Source: Streptomyces calvus
Lineage (GTDB): Bacteria; Actinomycetota; Actinomycetes; Streptomycetales; Streptomycetaceae
NCBI RefSeq assembly: GCF_006782915.1
Contig: NZ_VCNP01000049.1
Span: 1-64,000, forward strand
Length of the DNA stretch: 64,000 nt
Direction of reading: 5' to 3'
Shown: one piece after another, positions 24,877-31,837 of the stretch
Position numbering within the stretch: position 1 is the stretch's first letter
Layout: each line of letters begins with the position of its first letter
Program-made: the position numbers and the translations under genes
Notes under the pieces: model-generated
Told to the model about the DNA's origin: nothing
What the model saw: only the letters and a program-made list of their open reading frames with translations
The model's database searches: none

Positions 24877-24911
24877 GTTCGATATTTCGGCACACGTTCG
24901 AAATGCTGGCG
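24877..24911. promoter_or_regulatory. Paired candidate sugar-regulon operators A1 and A2
   Basis: Two half-conserved copies of the GTTCGA-N4-TCG pattern: GTTCGATATTTCGGCA at 24877-24892 and GTTCGAAATGCTGGCG at 24896-24911, 19 bp apart. They lie upstream of the dehydratase-like gene and are the first of the three motif locations. A perfect palindrome GTTTCGAAAC is also present at 24972-24981 in the same gap. Confidence 0.5.
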
Positions 24912-25045
24912 TGACAGTAAGGACGGGGTGGCGGGGGTGTCAATGGGTCACGCACATAATCGGTTTCGGCAGTTTCGAAACCAATGAGTGCCGGTCCGCA
25001 CCAAACCTTCACCGCAAGGCCTATGACTCGGACCCGAACGGAACC

Positions 25046-25051
25046 TAACCT
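25046..25051 (+). promoter_or_regulatory. Possible -10 box for zinc-ribbon protein gene
   Basis: TAACCT matches TANNNT and ends 9 nt before the ATG at 25061, which has no ribosome-binding site; a leaderless transcript is possible. Confidence 0.35.
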
Positions 25052-25060
25052 TCCCGCGTC

Positions 25061-26119
25061 ATGGACTTTTGCCACCCGTGCCGACGGCACCTCAACGGCG
25101 CCCTCGCCTGCCCCGGGTGCGGCTCGCCCGTCGAGGCGGTCCGCGCCCGGTCGGGAGAGCCTGCCGCGCCGTCGGCGTACGGGGGCGGTGGGGGCACCGC
25201 CGGGGCCGCCGAGGACGGCGGCGAGGAACCCGGCGACGGACCCGGCACCGCGTACACCGCACATCCCGGCCACGCGTACACGGCCGGGCACGGCGACGGG
25301 TACGCGCACGGGTACGGCGGTGCGTACGGCGAGGGACCCGGCGACGGGTACGCGCACGGCTACGGCGGTGCGTACGGCGAGGGACCCGGCGACGCGTACG
25401 GCGACGACCCCGGGGGCGCGTACGACGGCGACCGCCGGGCCTCGTACGGCGACGACCGGGGCGACGCGTACGGCGACGACCGGGATGACGCGCGTGGCGA
25501 CGACCGAGGCGACGCGTACGAGGGCGCGCAGGGCGAGGAGGAGCCGCCGGGGCGGCGTGCGGCCCGGCGGGGGCGCGAGGCGGGCGACGAGGGCCGGGCG
25601 GCGGGCGCGAGCCGCCGGGACCGCAAGGCCGCCGCGCACCGGCGCCGGCGCCGGCGGGCGCTGCTGGTCGTCGGCGGCTTCGTCCTCGCCGCGGGCGGAC
25701 TGAGCCTGGCGGAACTCGGGATGGACGCGCCCGGATCGGCGTCGAAACCGTCCGCCTCCGGGGACGAGACGGCGGACGGCGGTGGCACGGAACTGGAGGA
25801 CACCCGGACGCCGGGCGCGGGCGCACCGGCGCCCGGCAGGTCGCCCGGCGCACACACCTCCGGCTCCCCGTCGGCCTCCGGGTCACCCGACGACAAGGAG
25901 TCCGGCAAGGCGAAGGACGACAAGGACGCCGAGGACGACAAGGAAGAGAGCACCTCGTCCGCCCCGGCGGAACCGCCCACGACCGACGAGGCACCGCCCC
26001 AGCCCGAGCAGCCCCCGTCGCAACCGGATCCCCCGCAGCCGGAACCGACCACCGAGAAGCCCGAACCGGAGCCCGAGCCCACACCGACGTGCGAGCGGTT
26101 CCTGTGGTGGTGCACGTAA
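25061..26119 (+). CDS. Zinc-ribbon membrane protein with Gly/Tyr/Asp repeats
   Basis: Unrecognised protein of 352 aa. Residues 1-25 contain CHPCRRHLNGALACPGCG, a Cys4 zinc ribbon. Residues about 70-165 are a low-complexity Gly/Tyr/Asp region that includes a 16-residue repeat encoded by two 48-bp DNA copies starting at 25292 and 25340. A basic segment then precedes one membrane span (about 204-222), and the rest is a Ser/Asp/Pro/Glu-rich outer tail ending CERFLWWCT, with two Cys that could form a disulphide. The order suggests a cytoplasmic ribbon linked to a cell-wall-reaching tail, as in some actinobacterial SCO-type membrane proteins. No enzymatic domain was seen. Confidence 0.7.
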   Translation: MDFCHPCRRHLNGALACPGCGSPVEAVRARSGEPAAPSAYGGGGGTAGAAEDGGEEPGDGPGTAYTAHPGHAYTAGHGDGYAHGYGGAYGEGPGDGYAHGYGGAYGEGPGDAYGDDPGGAYDGDRRASYGDDRGDAYGDDRDDARGDDRGDAYEGAQGEEEPPGRRAARRGREAGDEGRAAGASRRDRKAAAHRRRRRRALLVVGGFVLAAGGLSLAELGMDAPGSASKPSASGDETADGGGTELEDTRTPGAGAPAPGRSPGAHTSGSPSASGSPDDKESGKAKDDKDAEDDKEESTSSAPAEPPTTDEAPPQPEQPPSQPDPPQPEPTTEKPEPEPEPTPTCERFLWWCT

Positions 26120-26153
26120 CGCCCGGCCGACCCGCTCCCAGCTGAAACGGACC

Positions 26154-26603
26154 GCCCGGCATCCGCCGGAGCGGCGGCGCACGAGCTGCCCGGCATCCGC
26201 TGGCACGGCGGCGCACGGGCCGCCTGGCATCCGCCGCTACGGCCGCCCTCGCACCGCCCGGCATTCGCTGGCACGGCGGCCCTCGGATCGCCCGGCATCC
26301 GCCGGAACGTCGGCGCACGAGCTGCCCGGCATCCGCTGGCACGTCGGCGCACGGACCGCCCGGCATCCGCCGGAACGTCGGCGCACGGACCGCCCGGCAT
26401 CCGCCGCTACGGCCGCCCTCGCACCGCCCGGCATTCGCCGCTACGTCGGCGCACGAGCTGCCCGGCATCCGCTGGCACGGCGGCGCACGGATCGCCCGGC
26501 GTTCGCCGCTACGTCGGCGCACGGGCCGCCCGGCATCCGCCGCTACCGCCGCGCACGGATCGCCCGGCATCCGCTGGCACTGCGGCCCTCGGACCGCCCG
26601 GCG
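26154..26603. repeat. 34-bp tandem repeat array, 14 copies in strict register
   Basis: Copies of GCCCGGCATCCGC (with variants TTCGC, GTTCG) start at 26154, 26188, 26222, 26256, 26290, 26324, 26358, 26392, 26426, 26460, 26494, 26528, 26562 and 26596: every interval is exactly 34 bp. Within units, alternate middles (TGGCACGGCGGC, CGGAACGTCGGC, CGCTACGGCCGC) and ends (GCACGAGCT, GCACGGACC, CCTCGCACC) are shuffled between copies. The array fills almost the whole gap between two convergent genes. It has no constant-repeat/unique-spacer structure, so it is not CRISPR. Confidence 0.92.
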
Positions 26604-26610
26604 GGCCCGC

Positions 26611-27051
26611 TCACTCCTCGCCGAGCATCCTCCGCAGCGCGTCCCGCAGCGCCACCCGCTCCTCGTCCGAGAGCCCCGCCAGCGGCTCGCGCGCGAACCG
26701 CAGCGAGTCCTGAAGGCTCCGCGCCACCCGCCGCCCCTCGTCCGTCGCCGCCGCCAGCTTCACCCGCCGGTCCGCCGGGTCCGGGCGGCGCTCCACCAGG
26801 CCCCGGGACTCCAGCCGGTCGACGATGCCCGTGACGTTCGACGGCTCGCACTTCAGCCGCTGCGCCAGCCTCCGCATGGGCAGCGGTTCGAGGGACAGCA
26901 GGCTCAGCAGCCTCGCCTGCGCGCCGGTCAGCGCATGGCCGGCGGCGGCCTCCTCGTACTCCTCGTGGTAGCGGGCCACCACCGAGCCGATGAGCTCCAC
27001 GACCTCCAGGGTGAGGGCGTCGGGGCGGCGGGACGTGTGCGGTGTGGCCAT
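26611..27051 (-). CDS. MarR family transcriptional regulator
   Basis: DNA-binding repressor of 146 aa. The winged helix region has LTGAQARLLSLLSLEPLPMRRLAQRLKC and EPSNVTGIVDRLESRGLVER, followed by the wing DPADRRVKLAAATDEGRR, all classic MarR features. It is divergent from the oxidoreductase gene at 27145, and the shared 93-bp gap carries inverted repeats; it probably represses that gene and itself. The ATG at 27051 has GGAG 3 nt upstream; a GTG at 27069 is also in frame. Confidence 0.9.
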   Translation of the reverse strand: MATPHTSRRPDALTLEVVELIGSVVARYHEEYEEAAAGHALTGAQARLLSLLSLEPLPMRRLAQRLKCEPSNVTGIVDRLESRGLVERRPDPADRRVKLAAATDEGRRVARSLQDSLRFAREPLAGLSDEERVALRDALRRMLGEE

Positions 27052-27073
27052 GGTCTCCAGGGTACCCACTTGC

Positions 27074-27112
27074 TTGACATCCTGAAATATTCAGCCGCAT
27101 GGTTGTTTCAGG
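27074..27112 (+). promoter_or_regulatory. Promoter and MarR operator between marR and oxidoreductase
   Basis: TTGACA at 27074-27079 and CATGGT at 27098-27103 (18-bp spacing) form a -35/-10 pair toward the oxidoreductase. They are overlapped by inverted repeats CCTGAAA (27081-27087) and TTTCAGG (27106-27112), and by the near palindrome CTGAAATATTCAG at 27082-27094, a likely MarR site. Confidence 0.6.
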
Positions 27113-27144
27113 TAATGAAGTATTACGAGGAAAGGTGCCAGGTC

Positions 27145-28167
27145 ATGTCCGACGCCCCCACGCTCCCCACCACCGGCCGCGAGTGGCATCTGCTGAGCCG
27201 GCCCGTCGGCTGGCCGAAGCCGGAGGACTTCGCCCTGGTCGAGGCGGAGGTCCGCACCCCGGGTGAGGGACAGGTGCTGGTACGGAACGCCTACCTCTCC
27301 GTCGACCCGTACATGCGCGGCAGGATGTCGGCCGCCAAGTCCTACGTCGCCCCGTTCGAGCTGGGCAAGGTCATGCAGGGCGGCGCCGTCGGCGAGGTCG
27401 TCGCGTCGAACGCCGAGGGGATCGCCGTCGGCGACCACGTGCTGCACTTCTTCGGCTGGCGGGAGTACGCCGTCGTGGACGCCAGGAACGCCGTCAAGGT
27501 CGACCCGGAGGCCGCGCCCCTCTCGGCGTACCTGGGCGTGCTCGGCATGACCGGGCTCACCGCCTACGCCGGTCTGCTGCGCACCGCCGCGTTCCAGGAG
27601 GGCGACGCGGTATTCGTCTCCGGTGCCGCCGGTGCCGTCGGCAGCCAGGTCGGGCAGCTCGCGAAGCTCAAGGGCGCCTCCCGGGTGATCGGCTCCGCCG
27701 GGTCCGACGAGAAGGTGAAGCTGCTCGTCGAGGAGTACGGCTTCGACGCCGCCTTCAACTACCGCAACGGCCCCGTGAGCGAGCAGCTGCGCGCCGCCGC
27801 CCCGGACGGGATCGACGTCTACTTCGACAACGTGGGCGGCGACCACCTGGAGGCCGCCATCGGATCGCTCAACCGGGACGGCCGGATCGCCGTCTGCGGC
27901 ATGATCTCCGTCTACAACAACACCGAGCCCGCGCCCGGCCCGAAGAACCTCGCCCGTCTGATCCAGACCCGCGGCCGCATCGAGGGCTTCCTCGTCGGCG
28001 ACCACTACGACCTCCAGCCGCAGTTCGTCCAGGAGGTCGGCCCCTGGGTGCGCTCGGGCGAGCTGAAGTACCGCGAGACCGTCGTGGAGGGCATCGAGAA
28101 CAACCTGGAGGCGTTCCTCGGCGTCCTGCGCGGCGACAACACCGGGAAGATGATCGTCAAGCTCTGA
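27145..28167 (+). CDS. NADP-dependent oxidoreductase (MDR, leukotriene B4/CurA-like)
   Basis: Zinc-independent medium-chain reductase of 340 aa, probably reducing enones or similar electrophiles with NADPH. The motifs LSVDPYMRGRM, VSGAAGAVGSQVGQLAKL (AAGAVGS nucleotide-binding loop), and VYFDNVGGDHLEAAI are typical of the prostaglandin reductase/CurA group. The ATG at 27145 follows a GAGGAAAGG site; an earlier ATG at 27115 is possible. It is divergent from a MarR regulator and likely induced by a toxic substrate. Confidence 0.9.
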   Translation: MSDAPTLPTTGREWHLLSRPVGWPKPEDFALVEAEVRTPGEGQVLVRNAYLSVDPYMRGRMSAAKSYVAPFELGKVMQGGAVGEVVASNAEGIAVGDHVLHFFGWREYAVVDARNAVKVDPEAAPLSAYLGVLGMTGLTAYAGLLRTAAFQEGDAVFVSGAAGAVGSQVGQLAKLKGASRVIGSAGSDEKVKLLVEEYGFDAAFNYRNGPVSEQLRAAAPDGIDVYFDNVGGDHLEAAIGSLNRDGRIAVCGMISVYNNTEPAPGPKNLARLIQTRGRIEGFLVGDHYDLQPQFVQEVGPWVRSGELKYRETVVEGIENNLEAFLGVLRGDNTGKMIVKL

Positions 28168-28219
28168 CGCCTCGGCACCCTTACCGTGACGCCGGCCCGA
28201 CCGGGTCGTTGCCCACGGC

Positions 28220-28252
28220 GGGGCCGCATCCTTGGACGTGGGATGCGGCCCC
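28220..28252. terminator. Bidirectional hairpin between convergent genes
   Basis: Perfect 12-bp stem (GGGGCCGCATCC with its complement) and 9-nt loop, placed 53 bp after the oxidoreductase stop and 18 bp after the stop of the convergent gene at 28271. Confidence 0.8.
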
Positions 28253-28270
28253 GTCCCGTGCCGGGCCGGA

Positions 28271-28864
28271 TCAGACGCCGAAGTCCAGGTCGTCCACCCG
28301 GCTCAGGAAACGCCCGGGCCAGGAGTACACGGCCCCGCCGAAGGAGAGATTGCGCGTGTAGACGCCCTCCATGAGGATCACGAGCCCGACGTCCAGCGCG
28401 TCGGCGTCGCCCTCCGAGACGCCGGAGATCGTCTGCGGGAACCGCCACTCCGAGCGCGTCGTCGTCACGACGGCCCCCTCGCGCCGCAGCTCGTGCCGGA
28501 GCTTGCCGCCCAGCACCCGGTACCGGTAGGAGCGCCCGGAGAGTTCGATCCGCAGGGCACGGCCCCGCTCGGTGACGGCGAGGTGGCGGCGGCGCAGCCG
28601 GGCCGTCCAGCCGTCGGCGGTGAGCTGCATGCCGGCCATGCGCGGGAGGCCGCGGAACGCGATGCCGGTGAAGGACATCGGCGGCACGACCGGGCCCGAC
28701 ACCCATGCGACGAGAGACTCCCGCTCGATGTGCTCCTCCGCGGGGCACACCAGCTCGACCGCCCCGAGACCGGGCAGCGACCCGGCCCAGGTGTACGTCG
28801 GCCGACGGCGCAGCCGCCCGTGGGACGCACCCGCGTGGACGAGCCGGAACTGCCTGGTGGTCAT
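28271..28864 (-). CDS. Conserved hypothetical protein
   Basis: Protein of 197 aa with no recognised domain. It is rich in beta-strand segments (ERGRALRIELSGRSYRYRVL, AVVTTTRSEWRFP) and ends GGAVYSWPGRFLSRVDDLDFGV. No signal or membrane segment. The ATG at 28864 is chosen because GGGAG lies 4 nt upstream; the longer frame is unsupported. It faces the oxidoreductase gene tail to tail and is divergent from an EI24-type membrane protein, with 63 bp between starts. Confidence 0.7.
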   Translation of the reverse strand: MTTRQFRLVHAGASHGRLRRRPTYTWAGSLPGLGAVELVCPAEEHIERESLVAWVSGPVVPPMSFTGIAFRGLPRMAGMQLTADGWTARLRRRHLAVTERGRALRIELSGRSYRYRVLGGKLRHELRREGAVVTTTRSEWRFPQTISGVSEGDADALDVGLVILMEGVYTRNLSFGGAVYSWPGRFLSRVDDLDFGV

Positions 28865-28914
28865 CTGTCTCCCCCGTGCCGGACGCGGGTCGAGGCCGCC
28901 TGCCCCGCCCCCGC

Positions 28915-28920
28915 TACAGT
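28915..28920 (+). promoter_or_regulatory. -10 box for leaderless EI24 gene
   Basis: TACAGT (TANNNT) ends exactly 7 nt before the ATG at 28928, which has no ribosome-binding site. Fits a leaderless transcript. Confidence 0.5.
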
Positions 28921-28927
28921 CTTCCTC

Positions 28928-29722
28928 ATGCGCGATCTCGGGGCGGGTTTCAAGTTTCTGACGAAGGGCCAGCGTTGGGTGGCCCGGCACGGCAAGCAGT
29001 ACGGGTTCGGGCTGCTGCCCGGGCTGATCACGCTGGTGCTGTACGCGGCGGCGCTCGTCGCACTGGCCCTGTGGGGGCAGGACGTCGTCACGTGGGCGAC
29101 ACCGTTCGCCGACGACTGGTCCGACACCTGGGCCGGCCTGTTCCGCGGCTTCCTCACCGTGGTGCTGTTCGCGCTCGCACTCCTGCTGTCCGTGCTCACC
29201 TTCACGGCCGTGACCCTGCTCGTCGGACAGCCCTTCTACGAGAGCCTCTCCGAGAAAGTCGACCGGGACGTGTCGCCGGACGGCACCGCGCCCGAGTCGA
29301 ACCTGCCGCTCTGGCGCGAGCTGTGGATCTCCGGCCGCGACAGCCTCCGCATCGTCCTCCGTGCCCTGGTGTGGGGCGTGCTGCTCTTCGCGCTCGGCTT
29401 CATCCCGGTCGCCGGCCAGACCGTCGTACCGGTGATCGGCTTCTTCGTCACCGGGTTCTTCCTCACCGAGGAGCTCGCCGCCGTCGCGCTCCAGCGGCGC
29501 GGGGTCGAACTGCGCGAGCGGCTGCGGCTGCTGCGGTCCCGCAGGATGCTCGTCTGGGGTTTCGGCACACCGCTGGCGGTGGCCTTCCTGGTGCCGTTCG
29601 TCGCCGTGTTCCTGATGCCGGGCGCGGTCGCCGGAGCCACCCTCATGGCGCGTGAACTGCTGGGCGAGGAGACCGTCGGGGACGGCGCCGAGGAGACCGA
29701 GCAGGAGGGCGTCACGCCATGA
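28928..29722 (+). CDS. EI24 domain (CysZ-like) membrane protein
   Basis: Integral membrane protein of 264 aa. The segment FKFLTKGQRWVARHGKQYGF and the four to five hydrophobic stretches (about residues 26-50, 75-100, 140-175, 205-235) match the EI24/CysZ family, which includes sulphate permease CysZ; the bacterial paralogues have no assigned substrate. It overlaps the LysE gene by ATGA. The start follows a -10 box by 7 nt, so a leaderless mRNA is likely. Confidence 0.85.
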   Translation: MRDLGAGFKFLTKGQRWVARHGKQYGFGLLPGLITLVLYAAALVALALWGQDVVTWATPFADDWSDTWAGLFRGFLTVVLFALALLLSVLTFTAVTLLVGQPFYESLSEKVDRDVSPDGTAPESNLPLWRELWISGRDSLRIVLRALVWGVLLFALGFIPVAGQTVVPVIGFFVTGFFLTEELAAVALQRRGVELRERLRLLRSRRMLVWGFGTPLAVAFLVPFVAVFLMPGAVAGATLMARELLGEETVGDGAEETEQEGVTP

Positions 29723-30333
29723 GCGAGGTGGCCGCCGTCGCCGTCATCACCGTCCTCGCGGTGATCGCACCGGGCGCCGACTTCGCCATGATCGTGCGCA
29801 ACAGCTACCTCTACGGCCGCCGCACCGGACTGCTCGGCGCGCTCGGCGTCGCCGCCGGCGTGCTGGTGCACGTCACCTACACCATGCTCGGCGTCGGACT
29901 GCTGATCGCGTCCTCCGCCTTCCTGTTCACCGTCGTCAAACTGGTCGGCGCCGCCTACCTCGTGTACATCGGCGTCCGCACCTTCCGCACCCGCGGCGAG
30001 GTCACCGTCGACCTGGAGCACAGGACCGGCCTGACCCCGTTCGCGGCGCTGCGCACCGGCTTCCTCACCAACGTCCTCAACCCGAAGACGACCCTGTTCG
30101 TCGTCTCGACCTTCGCCCAGGTCGTCGGCCCCGACACCCCGGTCCTCCAGCAGGTGGGCTACGGGCTGTTCATGTCGCTGGCCCACCTGCTGTGGTTCGG
30201 TGTCGTCGCGGTGTTCTTCGGCCACGACCGGATGCGCGGCCTGATGCTGCGCGGCCAGAAGGTCCTCAACAAGGTGATCGGAACCGCCCTGGCCGGCCTC
30301 GGCGTCAGCCTCGCGTTCGCTCCGTCGCACTGA
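29719..30333 (+). CDS. LysE/RhtB family amino-acid exporter
   Basis: Membrane exporter of 204 aa with six hydrophobic segments. The N-terminal VIAPGADFAMIVRNSYLYGRR, and GFLTNVLNPKTTLFVVSTF are signature regions of the RhtB/LysE family. It probably exports amino acids or related small compounds. It is translationally coupled to the EI24 gene by ATGA. Its 3' end overlaps the convergent peptidase-like gene by 29 bp. Confidence 0.9.
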   Translation: MSEVAAVAVITVLAVIAPGADFAMIVRNSYLYGRRTGLLGALGVAAGVLVHVTYTMLGVGLLIASSAFLFTVVKLVGAAYLVYIGVRTFRTRGEVTVDLEHRTGLTPFAALRTGFLTNVLNPKTTLFVVSTFAQVVGPDTPVLQQVGYGLFMSLAHLLWFGVVAVFFGHDRMRGLMLRGQKVLNKVIGTALAGLGVSLAFAPSH

Positions 30334-31549
30334 CCGCCACGGTCACGATCGACCGCACCTGGCCGATGATGTCCAGCCGGTTCCGCACGAACTCCGGATC
30401 GGTGACCTCGGTGGTGTTGCCGGCGCCGAACTGCAGGACGGGCGTGTGCACATGGCCGCCCGGCAGCGTGTCGTGCAGCCCGAGCCGGTCCCGCAGCAGC
30501 GTCGCCCGGTAGGCGATCTCGTTGGACAGGTAGTCGCCGCCGCCACCGGCCCGCGCCGTCGAACCGGGCGTCGGACCCTCCGGCCGCACGACGGGCTCGG
30601 TGCCGCCCGCCGGGATCTCCGTCACACTGGTGTTGTCGTACACCGGGAACCGGCCGCTGTCCGCGGCGACGATCTCCGCGTACGGCAGCGTCGTGGACGT
30701 CCACTGCGGCTGCGTGGCCGGGTCGGTGACCGGGACGGTCTCCGTGCGGCCCACGTTCTCGTTGTCGCCGAAGCCGCCCCGCCACGCCCCGTTGGTCCGC
30801 TCGATGTCGAAGCGGCCCACCCGGCCCTGGCTCACCGTCGTGAACAGGTCCACCTCCGGCAGGTGCGGGCGCAGCGCCCGCTCCACGGCGCCGTCCGTGA
30901 AGTCCCGCCAGCGCACCGGGAAGACGGCCGTCTCGATGCGCGCCGGACCGTCCGCCGTCTCGATCACCGTGCCGTCCAGGGCCAGCGCGACGGCACCGGA
31001 CGGGTTGGAGATGCGGATGTCCCGGTCCAGGGTGAACGGGTCGAAACCGGTCACCAGGATCCGCTTCACGGCCCCGCCCTGCGGGTACCGGATCGCGTCC
31101 TGCCCGCGCGAGGTCCGCTCCAGCTCCTCCAGCAGCCGCGCCCGCCGCGCCTCGTCCAGCGCGAACTCCGGCTGCCAGGCGCGCAGTTCACGGGTCATCC
31201 CGAGCCGCGCCCAGTACAGCGGCCGGTCGTCGTCCCGGCTGAGGTCACCGCCCGCCGGACCACGCCCCTGCGCCCGGTCCACGGCCCTGCGCCACACCTC
31301 CCCGCCCCCGCGTACCACGGCACGGCGCGCCTCGGCGTAGGAACGTGCCCGGTCCAGGGCACGGGCGAAGTCGGGCGCCACCGAGTCGAAACCGGAGCGG
31401 CGCAGTATCTCCTGCGGGACCGCCCCGTCCAGACGGCGTTCCTCGACGGTGGGGGCCGTCGGCTCGGCGGCGGTCGCGGTCGTGGGGGCGGTGAGAGCGG
31501 TCAGCAGGGCCAGACCGAGGACGCCGATGCGCACACTGAGGGATCTCAA
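30305..31549 (-). CDS. Secreted pyroglutamyl-peptidase-I-like protein, catalytic Cys replaced by Ser
   Basis: Protein of 414 aa: a signal peptide (about residues 1-28, ending ATAA), a 145-residue N-terminal extension, then a peptidase C15 fold starting RILVTGFDPFTLDRD. The catalytic Glu region is retained (GRFDIERTNGAW) and so is the His (GGHVHTPVLQ). At the position of the active-site Cys in the family (AG-x-x-x-C-N) this protein has GGDYLSNEIAY, so Ser replaces Cys (codon 30524-30526, residue 342). It may be inactive, a Ser-nucleophile variant, or a pseudopeptidase. The start is a TTG at 31549 with GGAAGG about 10 nt upstream; a GTG at 31534 is possible. Confidence 0.8.
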   Translation of the reverse strand: MRSLSVRIGVLGLALLTALTAPTTATAAEPTAPTVEERRLDGAVPQEILRRSGFDSVAPDFARALDRARSYAEARRAVVRGGGEVWRRAVDRAQGRGPAGGDLSRDDDRPLYWARLGMTRELRAWQPEFALDEARRARLLEELERTSRGQDAIRYPQGGAVKRILVTGFDPFTLDRDIRISNPSGAVALALDGTVIETADGPARIETAVFPVRWRDFTDGAVERALRPHLPEVDLFTTVSQGRVGRFDIERTNGAWRGGFGDNENVGRTETVPVTDPATQPQWTSTTLPYAEIVAADSGRFPVYDNTSVTEIPAGGTEPVVRPEGPTPGSTARAGGGGDYLSNEIAYRATLLRDRLGLHDTLPGGHVHTPVLQFGAGNTTEVTDPEFVRNRLDIIGQVRSIVTVAVSATERTRG

Positions 31550-31769
31550 GGGGTTCGGGCCTTCCGTTCGTCGTGGGGCACGGGGGATGCCGGAGGCGGC
31601 AGTATCACCCGCCGGCGGGCGGCCACGCCATGGTCCCCGGCCGCCCGTCCGCCCTCGGTGCGCGCCGGCTTGGCCACATGTGAAGGGTTCGTACGGAATC
31701 CACGCGGGGCCCTCCATCACCGGCCGCCGGGTCACCGCAGCGATTAACGTCTGGTACGGGTATCACCCA

Positions 31770-31819
31770 CATGAGCAGCCCCGGCCCGGGACCCTGACCC
31801 CGGACCGGGGCCGCTCATG
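31770..31819. terminator. Long hairpin downstream of second aldose 1-epimerase
   Basis: Outer arms CATGAGC (31770-31776) and GCTCATG (31813-31819), inner 12-bp stem with one mismatch (31779-31790 with 31799-31810) and 8-nt loop. It lies 19 bp beyond the stop of the gene at 31838. The gap 31550-31837 also holds the upstream region of the peptidase-like gene; no promoter was firmly seen. Confidence 0.75.
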
Positions 31820-31837
31820 TGCGGCCGACGCGGCGGC

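Noticed and set aside
24821..25855. Upstream extension of the dehydratase-like gene into the divergent gene
   Set aside because: It overlaps the zinc-ribbon gene antisense and has no ribosome-binding site; the GTG at 24820 has a good one.
26154..26603. CRISPR array
   Set aside because: Units are contiguous and similar over their entire length with no unique spacers, and there are no cas genes.
30305..30333. Frame error between the LysE and peptidase-like genes
   Set aside because: The 29-bp overlap is between convergent 3' ends, and both C-termini look complete, so no sequencing error is needed.
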